DNA from: Prorocentrum cordatum
Taxonomy: Eukaryota > Sar > Dinophyceae > Prorocentrales > Prorocentraceae
Assembly: GCA_963575745.1 (NCBI GenBank)
Contig: CAUYUJ010019379.1
Coordinates: 142,599-165,264 of the forward strand
DNA: 22,666 bases
Direction: 5' to 3'
Shown here: positions 8,065-16,741 of the stretch, one piece after another
Numbering within the stretch: the stretch's first letter is position 1
Layout: each line of letters opens with the position of its first letter
The notes under the pieces: model-generated
Databases searched by the model: none
Told to the model about the DNA's origin: nothing
What the model saw: only the letters and a program-made list of their open reading frames with translations
Position numbers and translations under genes: made by a program

Positions 8065-8165
8065 ATCGCCAATGCATCGCCGATGCATCGGCGACGTCGA
8101 CGTAGAGAGAATCAGGCCCCACATCAAGCCGCATCGAGGACGCATCGGCGATGCGGTGCGATCCT
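8065..8165. repeat. GCATCG-rich cluster with 18-bp and 10-bp palindromes
   Basis: TCGCCGATGCATCGGCGA at 8077-8094 is a perfect 18-bp palindrome. It abuts ACGTCGACGT (8094-8103), a perfect 10-bp palindrome, and the two share one base. GCATCG/CGATGC motifs continue to 8155. The cluster may be a small inverted repeat element or a protein-binding site. Confidence 0.7.
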
Positions 8166-8289
8166 CTGACCCCACCTCACCCCGCCTGGGAGGCCCAGGT
8201 CTTCCTCCCCCCCGCCCCCCCCCCTTCTCGCGTGTTGCCGGACGTGCCCCTGGCCCGAGGTGCCCCCCAGGAGTTCCAAGGAGGCCCCC
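8166..8289. other. C-rich spacer
   Basis: Runs of C (8201-8225) and no supported gene. The 83-bp array starts to be recognisable just downstream. Confidence 0.45.
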
Positions 8290-10367
8290 ACGGCCGGCCC
8301 TCTCCTCGGCGCCGCGCTCATTCGCCCTATAAGTTTGCGACGGCGTCGCGGTTGAAAGGCGGGCCCTTCAAAATAATTTGCCATCGCCATAGCGCCGCGC
8401 GCCTTCGCGCGTGGACAGCAACTCCTTCTCATAATGTAGCCATCGCCATAGCGACGCGCGCATTCGCCCTCAAAACCTGTGGGATTTCCGCGGATCGAGG
8501 GCGCGCCGCGCTAAGAATGCGGCCTTCGACATGCCGCCGCGCGCATTCGCTTCAAAAACGTGCGAACGCTTCGCGGACGGGCGGCGGGTTCTGCTCAGAC
8601 AGCGGCGCTCGCCCGCGCGCGGCGCGCGCTCGATTTGCGCGCTTGACAGAGTCTGACGGATAGGAGGCGGGCCCTTTTCAACGCGCGGCTCTCGCCCTAG
8701 TGCCGCGCGATTTCGCTTCCAAGAAATAGTTTCTCTACTGGTGATCCTGTTCCAAGTGCGGCTAAGAATGGGTGTGAAAGTGGTGGATGTAATAATGGAT
8801 GCAGTGTAGAAGAAATATATTCGGATGACAATATCGAAGGCTGTATGGACCATTTAGCAGCTCAAGTTGAATCCGATATAGATACCGATGCTATATGTGA
8901 TAGGGCTTCGCGGATGGAGGGCGGGCCCATCTCTGCATGCGGCCCTCGCTTTCGCGCCGCGCGCGCTCGCCTTGCTGGCGCGCGCGGGCTTCGCGGCCCG
9001 GGGGGCGGGTCGTCTGCGAAGCGCGGCCCTCGCCTCCGCGCCCCGCGCTTTCGTTCGCGAAACGCTGCTGGAGCTCCGCGAACGGAGGGGGGCTTATTTT
9101 CAGAACGCGGCGTTCGCCTCGGCGCCGCGCGCATCTGATCCAAATTCCAAATGTTGAGGGACCTTCGCGGGCGGATGGCGGGCCCGTTCCCGCGCGCGGC
9201 ACTCGCCCCGGCATCGCGCGCGCCCGCGTCGGGGCGCCCCCCCCCCCAGCGCGCGGCCCTCGCCGCGGCGTCGCGCGCGTTCGATTGAGACGACTGCTGG
9301 AGCTTCGCGGATGGAGGGCGGGCCGCTTTCAAAGCTCGACGCTCGCCCCAGCGCCGCGAGCGTCCGTCTCTAAGTTTGCGCGGGCTTTGCGGGCGGACGG
9401 CGGGCCACCCTGAAAACGCGCCCCTCGCCCCAGCGCCGCGCGCGCTCGTCTTCGAAGGCTTCGAGAGCTTCGCAGATGGAGGGCGGCCCCGTTCAGCGCG
9501 CGCGCTCTCGCCCCAGCGCCGATCGCACCCAGTTCAGAAGTTTGACAGAGCGCCCAGATGGAGGGCGGGCCCTTTTCAACGCGCAGCTCCCGTCTCAGCG
9601 CCGCGCGCAAGCGTCGGCGCAGATTGCTGGAGCTTCGCAAACGGGGCGCGGGCCCGCCCCCGAATGCGGAACCCGCCATGGCGCCGCGCGCAGCCGTCGC
9701 GCAAGTCTGCGGGCGCTTCGCGAATGGAGGGCGGGCCCTCTTGGAAACGCGGCCCCCGCCTCGGCGCCGCGCGCATTTGCCCTCAAAAACTTTGCAGGGG
9801 CTCCGCCGATGGAGGGGGGGCTCTGTCTCAAAATCCAGCCCCCGCCTCGCCGCCGCGCGCATTCGCCTTGACAGATGGATCGAGCCTCGCGAATGGGCGG
9901 CGGGCCCCGTTTCAGCGCGCGGCTCTCGCCGCGGCGCCGCGCGGGCTCGCCCGGCCAAGTTGCGAGAGCTTCGCGGTTGCAGGGCCGGCCCTCCTGAGGG
10001 CGCGAGCCCCGCTCCCGCGCCGCGCGCGCGCGCCTTCCGCATTCGACGAGAGCTTCGCCGGCGGAGGGCCGGCCGCGCGCAACTTCGGTGCTGGCCCGTA
10101 GCGCCGCGCGCGTCCACCTCGACCGATTGTCGGGGCTTTGCGGGTGGAGGCTGGCCATCGCTCGGACGTCCATTCCCTGTGTTTTTGTTCGGCTTCGTGC
10201 GTGGTTTTTCGCCAAATGATCAAGGATGCTCCTCGATGGTCCTCGCCGAAGGAAAACTGCACGCGCCCGAGCGATGCCAAGGGAGGGCGAAGTCGCTCTC
10301 GGAGCGCGGCCCTCGCCCCGGCGCCGCGGGCAAGCGTTGCAAACGTTTGCGAGAGCTTCGCGGATGA
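8290..10367. repeat. 83/84-bp degenerate GC-rich tandem array (~22-24 units)
   Basis: Each unit carries two marks: GCTTCGCGGATGGAGGGCGG followed by GCCC, and GGCCCTCGCCCCAGCGCCGC followed by GCGC and a CGTTCGCC/CTCAAAA-like segment. The GGCGGGCC anchor is found near 8358, 8500, 8583, 8666, 8920, 9004, 9091, 9177, 9317, 9399, 9482, 9564, 9730, 9899, 9983, 10068 and 10150, mostly 82-86 bp apart. The larger gaps are explained by degraded anchors or by the insert at 8730-8903. Identity between units is moderate, so the array is old. Long ORFs through it are Arg/Ala/Gly/Pro-rich and appear in all frames; none is called. Confidence 0.92.
8730..8903 (+). other. Foreign ~170-bp AT-richer insert with protein-like frame
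   Basis: The spacing of the 83/84-bp anchor jumps from 84 to 254 here, so about 170 bp have been inserted. The insert is AT-richer and stays open in one plus frame (open from 8701, after a TAG at 8698-8700, to the stop at 9138). Its reading contains NGCESGGCNNGCSVEEIYSD, then DNIEGCMDHLAAQVESDIDT, then DAICDR: acidic, Cys-containing and quite unlike the Arg/Ala/Gly readings of the array. After 8903 the frame runs back into satellite. It is probably a captured exon or gene fragment; no family is recognised. Within it CCATTTAGCAGCTCAAG partly resembles the 3' part of the dinoflagellate spliced leader, but its position in mid-frame argues for coincidence. Confidence 0.5.
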
Positions 10368-10625
10368 GGAGGAGGAGGAGGAGGAGGAGGAGGAGGAGGA
10401 GGAGGAGGAGGAGGAGAGGAGGAACAGGAGGAGGAGGAGGAGGAGCAGGAGCAAGAGGAGGAGGAGGGGGAGGAGGAGGAGGAGGAGGAGGAGGAGGAGG
10501 AGGAGGAGGAGGAGGAGCAGGAGGAGGAGGAGGAGGAGGAGGAGGAGAAGGGAGGAGGAGGAGGAGGAAGAGGAGGAGGAGGAGGAGGAAGAGGAGGAGG
10601 AGGAGGAGGAAGAGGAGGAGGAGTA
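10366..10625. repeat. GAG/GGA trinucleotide microsatellite
   Basis: About 260 bp of (GAG)n with GAA, CAG and GGG interruptions. It starts inside the last recognisable 83-bp unit, directly after GCTTCGCGGAT, where intact units read GGAGGGCGGG. The microsatellite therefore seems to have grown from the GGAGG core of the satellite. Confidence 0.95.
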
Positions 10626-10790
10626 GGGACGCGGGGGCCCGCGCGCTGGCCCCATTTCTTGCGATCGCGCGCTCTCGCGCGCGCAGTGCAGAAACATATA
10701 GGGAATTGCCATCTCACCCTCGATACGAGACCGATGTTGCATCACAGCAGCAATTCGGCCCCTGACTTTCGCCCTGGGTTCGGTTTAGTG
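10626..10790. other. CG-alternating DNA and spacer
   Basis: CGCGCGCT and TCGCGCGCGCAG (10650-10690) are alternating purine-pyrimidine runs typical of Z-DNA-prone sequence. They resemble the GC blocks of the neighbouring arrays. No gene. Confidence 0.5.
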
Positions 10791-10828
10791 AAATGGTGAA
10801 TTTCGGGGTCCTTACGTGGGAAAAAAAA

Positions 10829-10897
10829 CATCACTTCACAAATCTGGGGCCCCTGGGGCCTCAGTGGGCCCTGGGGCCCAAAATTAGTGAAGTGATG
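10829..10897. repeat. Strong imperfect hairpin (69 nt)
   Basis: CATCACTTCAC at 10829 pairs with GTGAAGTGATG ending at 10897, and the inner arms (AATCTGGGGCCCCTGGGG and its partner) also pair with few mismatches around a TCAG loop. A third, direct relative of the right arm (AGTGAAATGGTGAATTTCGG) starts near 10786, so the unit may be part of a larger decayed inverted repeat at 10783-10915. It may be a MITE remnant or a hairpin RNA source. No terminal target duplication was identified. Confidence 0.75.
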
Positions 10898-11308
10898 GTT
10901 TTCGGGCCTCGGACTCGAGCAGCGCATTGATGCCATTGTTTCGCTCGTGTTCTGAAGGCATCGACGCTGAATAATGCCATGTGGCGCCGTGCGCTTCCCT
11001 GACTGATCGCAGACGCGCGCAAGGTTCAACAACGACCAATGGCGGCCTCATTCGTTTCGAGCACTGACCGGTGAGAACCACTCGTTTCATTCGCATTCTG
11101 CGCCTCAACGCGGAGCAACGCATAGCATCGCAGCGCAGCTCACGCAGTGCACCCGCGCGCGCAACATAACAACCAATCAAGGATGCCCATGACTCCGAAC
11201 ATTGAATGGTGACAACAAGTTGGTCCACTCTTGGCCTGAGGGCAATGTGAAAAGATGCCATGCGACGCTGCGCAGATTCCTCCTTCCCCGCGCGCGCATG
11301 CGCGCTTG

Positions 11309-11339
11309 CGCGCTCTCTCTCTTTCTTTATTTCTTTATT

Positions 11340-11376
<37 letters not shown>

Positions 11377-11408
11377 TTTTTTGTTTCTTCTCTCTCTCTC
11401 TCTCTCTC
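11309..11408. repeat. CT dinucleotide microsatellite with TTTC/TTTA interruptions
   Basis: (CT)n tract interrupted by TTTCTTTATTTC and a T-run, lying inside a CG block of the left, reversed half of the 150-bp array. Confidence 0.95.
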
Positions 11409-11635
11409 GCGCGCACTGCAACGACCCGCGACGATTCGCAATCTTCACTTCGAAAACTGAACGCTGGCGACTTGTTGTTTCCCACGTATTTCTGACAGCC
11501 GCAACGTGGGGCAGTGCATGATGGCGCTGCGCATTTCCTCCATTGCCCGCGCGCGCTCGCTCTCGCTCGCGCAGTGTAAAGGCGCATAAACAACGGTCAT
11601 GATTTCGACAAACTGCATTGAACCACACATTGTCT

Positions 11636-11744
11636 CATTCGTACCCTGATGGCCTCAGTGTGGAATATCGCACGCGCACGCAGCGAGGAATCCGCGCAGG
11701 GTCACGAGTCACTATTCCACGTTGAAGCCTTCAGGATACGAATG
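11636..11744. repeat. Head-to-head inverted repeat at the array strand switch
   Basis: Left arm 11636-11667 (CATTCGTACCCTGATGGC...) and right arm 11713-11744 are reverse complements at about 27 of 32 positions. They are separated by 45 bp that include GC-rich CGCACGCGCACG. The centre, about 11690, coincides with the change of orientation of the surrounding repeat units. Confidence 0.8.
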
Positions 11745-12620
11745 GAAAAATTGGTTTGCGCCATTCATTTTACAGCGTGCAGATTGCCATTCTTGATTAG
11801 CTGTTGCATTGCGCGCGCAAAAGCAAGCGCGGTCGCGCGTTCGCGCGCGGGCAATGAGGGGCGCGCGCAGCGACGCAATGCATGATTTGACGCTGGGGCC
11901 GCCAGAACGAATAATACTTCTGGCTTTCGCCATTCACGTTTGGGAGTTAAGGCTGGCATACTCAAAATGATGCGCCAGCGCGCGCGGGGGGCGGGCGCGC
12001 GCGGGCTGCGTCGCAATGCGCCATGTCGCGTCGATGCCCTCAGAACAGGAGCCAGGCATGTAGCTTTTTTACCATTCAGCTTTCGAAATTCAAATGACCA
12101 GCCCTGATCGGGCCTGGTGCCCCGCGAGCAACGTGGCAGCGGCGGATCAGCAGTGCGTTCTTCCACGCCGAGGCCCTCAGAATGCGAGGGCAATGCTTGG
12201 CGTTCACCATCCAGCTTTCGAAGTTAAGGTGGCCATCCCCGATTGCTTTTCGCGCATTGCGCGCGATCGCGCTCGCGGGCAGCGGCGCGCGCGCACTGCG
12301 ACGCCGCGGATGATTCCGCGTGGAGGCCCTCAGGGAACAAATCAAGCAATCGGTTATTCCACCAATCAGTTTTCGGAGTCAAGACGACCAGCCCCCATCG
12401 GTCTCGCATGGCGCGCGCGAAGGGCGCGCGCGGCAGGGGGTGGGTTTTGCGAGGCAGCCTATCATTTCAAAGCAAGTGGTTCGCGCTGTTCTGTTTCCCC
12501 AGCTAAATTGGCCACCCACGATTGACTCCTACGTCGCGCGCGCAAAAAGTAACAACGCAAATTGCGTCGCAATCGTTAAGTCATATCACATTGTGGCACA
12601 GTGCGCGCTTTCATTCCGCG

Positions 12621-12798
12621 CGCCCGAGTGCTCGCCGCCATGGGGGCTCGGTGCTCCAGATAAGTGAGCAACTAATTCGCGCGCCATCAGCTCGCCCTGC
12701 GAGCGCTTCAACGTTGCGCCCAACTGAAGAATTAAACAAATCAGCCACTCCCGCCGCGTCAGCACCGGCGAATTTCTGAACGCTGGCGCTATGTATAG
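12621..12798. other. Spacer at the right end of the 150-bp array
   Basis: The last weak array motifs fade out and no gene is supported. A TAG at 12796-12798 precedes the open frame that follows. Confidence 0.4.
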
Positions 12799-13230
12799 CT
12801 GTCGGCGCGGGGGGGGCGATATCACAAGGACTGGGGGGCCCTTCGAGGCCAAAGAGAAAACGCAACGGCGCGAGCGCCGACGCAGGAACCGCGTTCTTAG
12901 GGCCCCGAAGGAAATCTCAGGATCGCGGGGCCGGACCTTTCCTGCGAGGCCCTCAGTGCGTTTGAGGCTCTCGCAATCGCCGGCGTCGCGCGCCTGCGGC
13001 TCAACGGCTGCGAGAGGATCGAAGGAGCGAGGTGGCTAAGAAGCAGCGTCCCCGCTCGCTTGGGCCGCGCTGAGGGGGCCCTCTAAGCGGCGGAACTCGC
13101 GCCGTCGGAAGCGATCGGACATTGCCTTGCGGCGCTCGAATCCCTGGCACCCGACAAGGATAAAGGGTGCTCAGCGCGCGAGGTGCCGAAGTGGATCAGC
13201 CCGCGGGCCCGATCGTTCCGCGCGAGGGGG
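12799..13230 (+). pseudogene. LRR-like protein remnant with one in-frame stop
   Basis: A plus frame opens after TAG 12796-12798 and runs to a TAA at 13084-13086. It then continues in the same frame through AAELAPSEAIGHCLAALESL and APDKDKGCSAREVPKWIS, and stays open into a G-run and Ala repeat. The first part contains GNLRIAGPDLSCEALSAFEA, LAIAGVARLRLNGCERIEGA and RWLRSSVPARLGRAEGAL. The spacing L-x-I...L-x-x-F-x-x-L...V-x-x-L-x-L-x-x-C is like the Cys-containing leucine-rich repeats of F-box/LRR proteins. There is no ATG, so it is an internal exon or a decayed gene. The opposite strand also carries a 176-codon frame (13083-13613), less protein-like. Confidence 0.38.
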
Positions 13231-13727
13231 GGGGGGGATAGCGCCGCCGCCGCCGCCCTGCCCTCGTCGCCACGGCGGGGTTCGCCTCGAACTCTCGTCA
13301 GAAGGCGCCCTGGTAGAGGGCCGCGGAACGGCGGCGTCGGCAGCGTTCCTCGGTCGCCCAAGGCGCGGCCCATCGCTGTCTCCAGCGCTAGCGCGAACAA
13401 CATCCTGCTTGTAGCCGAGACACTCGGAACCAGAGCAATGAGCTTTTTCCGCCAACAAATAGCGGCCACGCGGGGATCAGCGACGCCGGGCCACAAGCTC
13501 CTGCCCAACTCGCCCACGACGACCAGGTTGTCCGCGCACGCTTCGCGCCGCATCGCTGGGGCCAGAGGCCCTTGCCGACGTCCCAGAGGCGCTCGAGGCG
13601 GTTGGGCCGTCATCCCTGATCGCGAGTCAACCTGCCGAGGTTAGCCCACCGAATGCTTTTCAATCATCACCCCGCGACAAGGCGATGGAGGGAGCGCCGC
13701 CCGCAGGTGCAACACGTTAAAGTTTAC
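13231..13727. other. Unassigned GC-rich stretch, frames open on both strands
   Basis: The plus frame from the preceding remnant stays open to 13644 and contains SSASANNILLVAETLGTRAM, while the minus strand is open over 13083-13613. One may continue a gene, but no motif decides which. Confidence 0.3.
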
Positions 13728-14597
<870 letters not shown>

Positions 14598-15480
14598 CGT
14601 CGGCGCTCACAGGGCCAAGATCCATCGTGAATTATATTGTGCCCCTGGCCCTGACAAATCCGTCGGGTTTCCTAGACCTCCAAAAGATTCCTGAAGATTC
14701 CGACCGGTTCCTGAAGATTCCGTCCCCGAAGGACTGCTGAGGATTCCTGCAGGTCTGCTGCCGATTCCGAAGAGGGTTCGTGGGGAGTCTTGAGGGTTCC
14801 GCCAATTTTCCTCAAGGCTTCCTGTGCGCCCCTTCAGATTTTGGAGGGTTTCTGAAGTTTCTGGAAGAGCCCAACCTGATTCCTGCAGGGGTCCTTCAAG
14901 GATTCCTGCGGGTTGCTGAAGGATCCCTCGTAAATTGCGCTGCGTCCGCGCTCCCAGGGCACCGTCTTTGCAAATTGCACGGCGCCCGCATTCCCAGGGC
15001 CACGCTCCTCGCAAATTACGCTGCGCCCGCGCACCCATGGCTAGAATCCCGAATGAATTACGGTGCGTCCGCGCTCAAAGGGGCAGTACCTATCGTGAAT
15101 TACCTTGTGCCCGCGGCCCTGAGAGATCTGTCGGTCTTCTTCATGTTCCCAAAGACTCCTGAAGATTTCGACCCGTTCCTGAAGGTTTGCTGCCGACTCC
15201 TGAAAAGGATTCGCGAGGAATTATCTAAATCTCCTGAAGGTTTCCTGTGTGCCACTTTTGATTATGTAGTTTGTTTATTTTAATATATATATATATATAT
15301 ATAACTTTCTGGAGGAGTCAAACATGATTCAGGAAAGACTCCTGAACACGCTTCCTGCGGAATCCGACAGGTTCCTTAAGGATCCCTTGTGAGTTGCGCT
15401 GCGCCCGCGCTCCCAGGAGACGATCCTTGCAAAAATTGCACGGCGCCCGCGCTTCCAGTCAACGACCATGGGAAATACCG
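14598..15480. repeat. Two ~468-bp blocks containing nested 40-bp units
   Basis: Block A (14598-about 15065) and block B (15066-15480) are related: CGTCSGCGCTCA at 14598 and 15066, GTGAATTA at 14627 and 15095 (offset 468), and GATCCC at 14922 and 15381 (offset 459). Each block has a part rich in TTCCTGAAGATTCCGACC-type segments. It also has a part made of 40-bp units, GCAAATTRCGCTGCGCCCGC followed by GCTCCCAGGG (near 14930, 14970, 15010, 15050, 15095, 15389 and 15428). Block B also contains an AT microsatellite that has no counterpart in A. Short open frames are not called. Confidence 0.82.
15281..15303. repeat. TA dinucleotide microsatellite
   Basis: (AT)n run inside block B, at the position where block A has no equivalent; probably a later expansion. 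Confidence 0.9.
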
Positions 15481-15923
15481 GTGTCCTGGCACTCCCAAGG
15501 CCAAGAACCCCCCCCCCGCTCCACCCCCCGCATGAATGAATCAACTTATTGCGTGTGCTAGCACATCACGGGAGGTAATTTCGGTGCAATTTCCCCCCGC
15601 CGAAACTGATCATCATTTGTGCTGTAATAAGATAGCGGCCAGACTGCTCTTGAGGAGCCACCTGCGGTGCGAAATTGCGAGGAAGTCTCAGGCGAGAGCG
15701 CCCTTCCTGAAGTTCGGGCCCTCTCTGACCAGGGCCTCTCGGAGTAATTTGTGAGGGCGCATCGCGCGGGTGCGCTGTTGATGTTGGGGTGCCTGTTTGG
15801 GCGCACCCCGACACGCCCGAGCGTGAGCCTCGATTTCAAAGCGAGCGCCGCCGGCGCCGGTGCGATGGCACGAAAGCGGACATAGGGGATCCAACGCTAC
15901 TGATTGTTTAGCAACTGCTCTTA
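15481..15923. other. Unassigned stretch with one small ATG frame
   Basis: A 72-codon plus ORF (15536-15754) begins MNQLIACASTSREVISVQFP and has ordinary composition, but minus frames over the same DNA are equally long and no domain is recognised. C-runs occur at 15509-15530. GGTGCGCTGTTG...GGGCGCACC around 15770-15806 has weak inverted character. Confidence 0.3.
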
Positions 15924-16077
15924 AGTCGGGCCTGTCCCCCTACAGGGGGATTTTGGACGAAAAACTAAACATAGTCAAATAATACCCTGAAATACCCATA
16001 AATGATAACAAACATCGTCCCCCGACTATTTTCTTACTGTTTTGGAACATCCCCCCTGGAGAGGGACACGCCCGACT
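15924..16077. mobile_element. Foldback MITE, copy B (same family as 2858-3032)
   Basis: A 154-bp element with left end AGTCGGGCCTGTCCCCC and right end GGGACACGCCCGACT, flanked by TA at 15922-15923 and 16078-16079. It shares the termini, the CCCCCTACAGGGGG sub-palindrome, the ACGAAAAA segment and GACTATTT with copy A, but it is about 20 bp shorter and diverged in the middle. Two insertions flanked by TA support Tc1/mariner-type mobilisation in trans. No coding capacity. Confidence 0.88.
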
Positions 16078-16145
16078 TAGAACTGCTGTGAAGCAAACAG
16101 CGAACACACATAACAAGAAGCCGCGCCGGTCGAGGGGGAGGGGAA

Positions 16146-16270
16146 CCCTGACCTTCCAGTGCTAGAAAATAGCACTCCAGACATATAGATCTATGACGGC
16201 CTCGAACCTCGACAGGAATTAGGACGTCGACGTCCTGGTGCTATTTTTCTGCCCTCCTGGAAGGTCAGGG
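16146..16270. mobile_element. Second MITE-like element, 125 bp
   Basis: The perfect 14-bp terminal inverted repeat CCCTGACCTTCCAG lies at 16146 and, complemented, ends at 16270. With a short gap the similarity extends to about 37 bp, through AGAAAATAGCAC. The middle holds two perfect palindromes, ATAGATCTAT (near 16186) and AGGACGTCGACGTCCT (16221-16236). No clear target-site duplication was found, so the superfamily is unassigned and the exact ends may differ by a few bases. Confidence 0.75.
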
Positions 16271-16419
16271 AGAAGGGGGGTGGGCCCGGCCTGCTCGCGC
16301 CGAGGCGCGAGGTCACGGCGCGAGGTCTGCGGCGGCTCGCTGCCCTTCCGGTGGGCGCCGCCGTTGGATGCTCGTTCTGGGGACCTTCCTGGAGCCGTTC
16401 GCTCCACTCGTGCGTCGAA
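16271..16419. other. Unassigned GC-rich spacer
   Basis: No gene or repeat is supported between the MITE and the 12-bp array; frames are open on both strands. Confidence 0.35.
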
Positions 16420-16545
16420 GCTGCGTCGAACGTCTGTCGATCTGGGTCGACCCTGAGTCGAACCTGAGTCGAACCCGAGTCGACCCCGAGTCGAACTTGA
16501 GTCGAACTGGAGTCGAAGTTGAGTCGAACTGGGGTCGAACCGATC
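16420..16545. repeat. 12-bp tandem repeat (GAGTCGAACCTG)
   Basis: About ten units with an invariant GTCGA core every 11-12 bp. On the minus strand the period of 4 codons gives FDSGSTRVRL-type peptide repeats within a longer open frame (16219-16794), which could be part of a protein but has no other support. On the minus strand most units also read GTTCGACTC, matching the Pol III B-box consensus GWTCRANNC. Confidence 0.85.
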
Positions 16546-16740
16546 CGTGAGGTGGGCTCCAGGGAGGTCCCCGAGACGAGCAGCGAGCCGCCGGGCCCCG
16601 GGAGCCGAGGAAAAGGAGCTCGGGGCGAGGAGCCGGGCTTCGGCCCCGGCCTTCAAACGGCAGGCGCACAGCTGCTTGCCGCGGGGCGTGAGCGAAGGGG
16701 CCCTGGGGCCCACAGATAAATACACACACAAATGACAGGA
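16546..16740. other. Unassigned GC-rich spacer
   Basis: No gene is supported. The minus frame through the 12-bp array is open here, as is a short plus frame; both look like compositional artefacts. Confidence 0.35.
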
Positions 16741-16741
16741 A

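Larger units (their letters stand above)
10930..12620. repeat. ~135-155-bp degenerate array with a strand switch
   Basis: Each unit has GAGGCCCTCAG, then 25-35 bp later ACCATYCAGCTTTCGAAGTT, then GGCCATCCYYGATTG, then a CG-alternating block. Plus-oriented units have ACCATTC at about 11760, 11929, 12071, 12206 and 12361, with a weaker one near 12500. In the left half the same unit is reversed: near 11010-11075, 11150-11215, 11405-11460 and 11575-11625 the CG block lies to the left and the complement of the ACCATTC motif is read. Orientation flips at about 11690. Each unit alternates GC-only Z-prone DNA with AT-richer DNA. The frames through it are not called as genes. Confidence 0.82.

Noticed and set aside
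8863-8879. CCATTTAGCAGCTCAAG-like match to the dinoflagellate spliced leader (the match starts near 8849)
   Set aside because: It needs two inserted bases and a substitution, lacks the 5' part of the leader and lies in the middle of an open frame, so chance is more likely than a relict leader.
13083-13613. 176-codon minus ORF
   Set aside because: GC-rich DNA gives open frames on both strands here; the minus reading has no motif and competes with the more protein-like plus frame.
16430-16540. tRNA gene suggested by GGTTCGACTC
   Set aside because: No acceptor stem, anticodon arm or A box surrounds the motif; it is a 12-bp tandem repeat.
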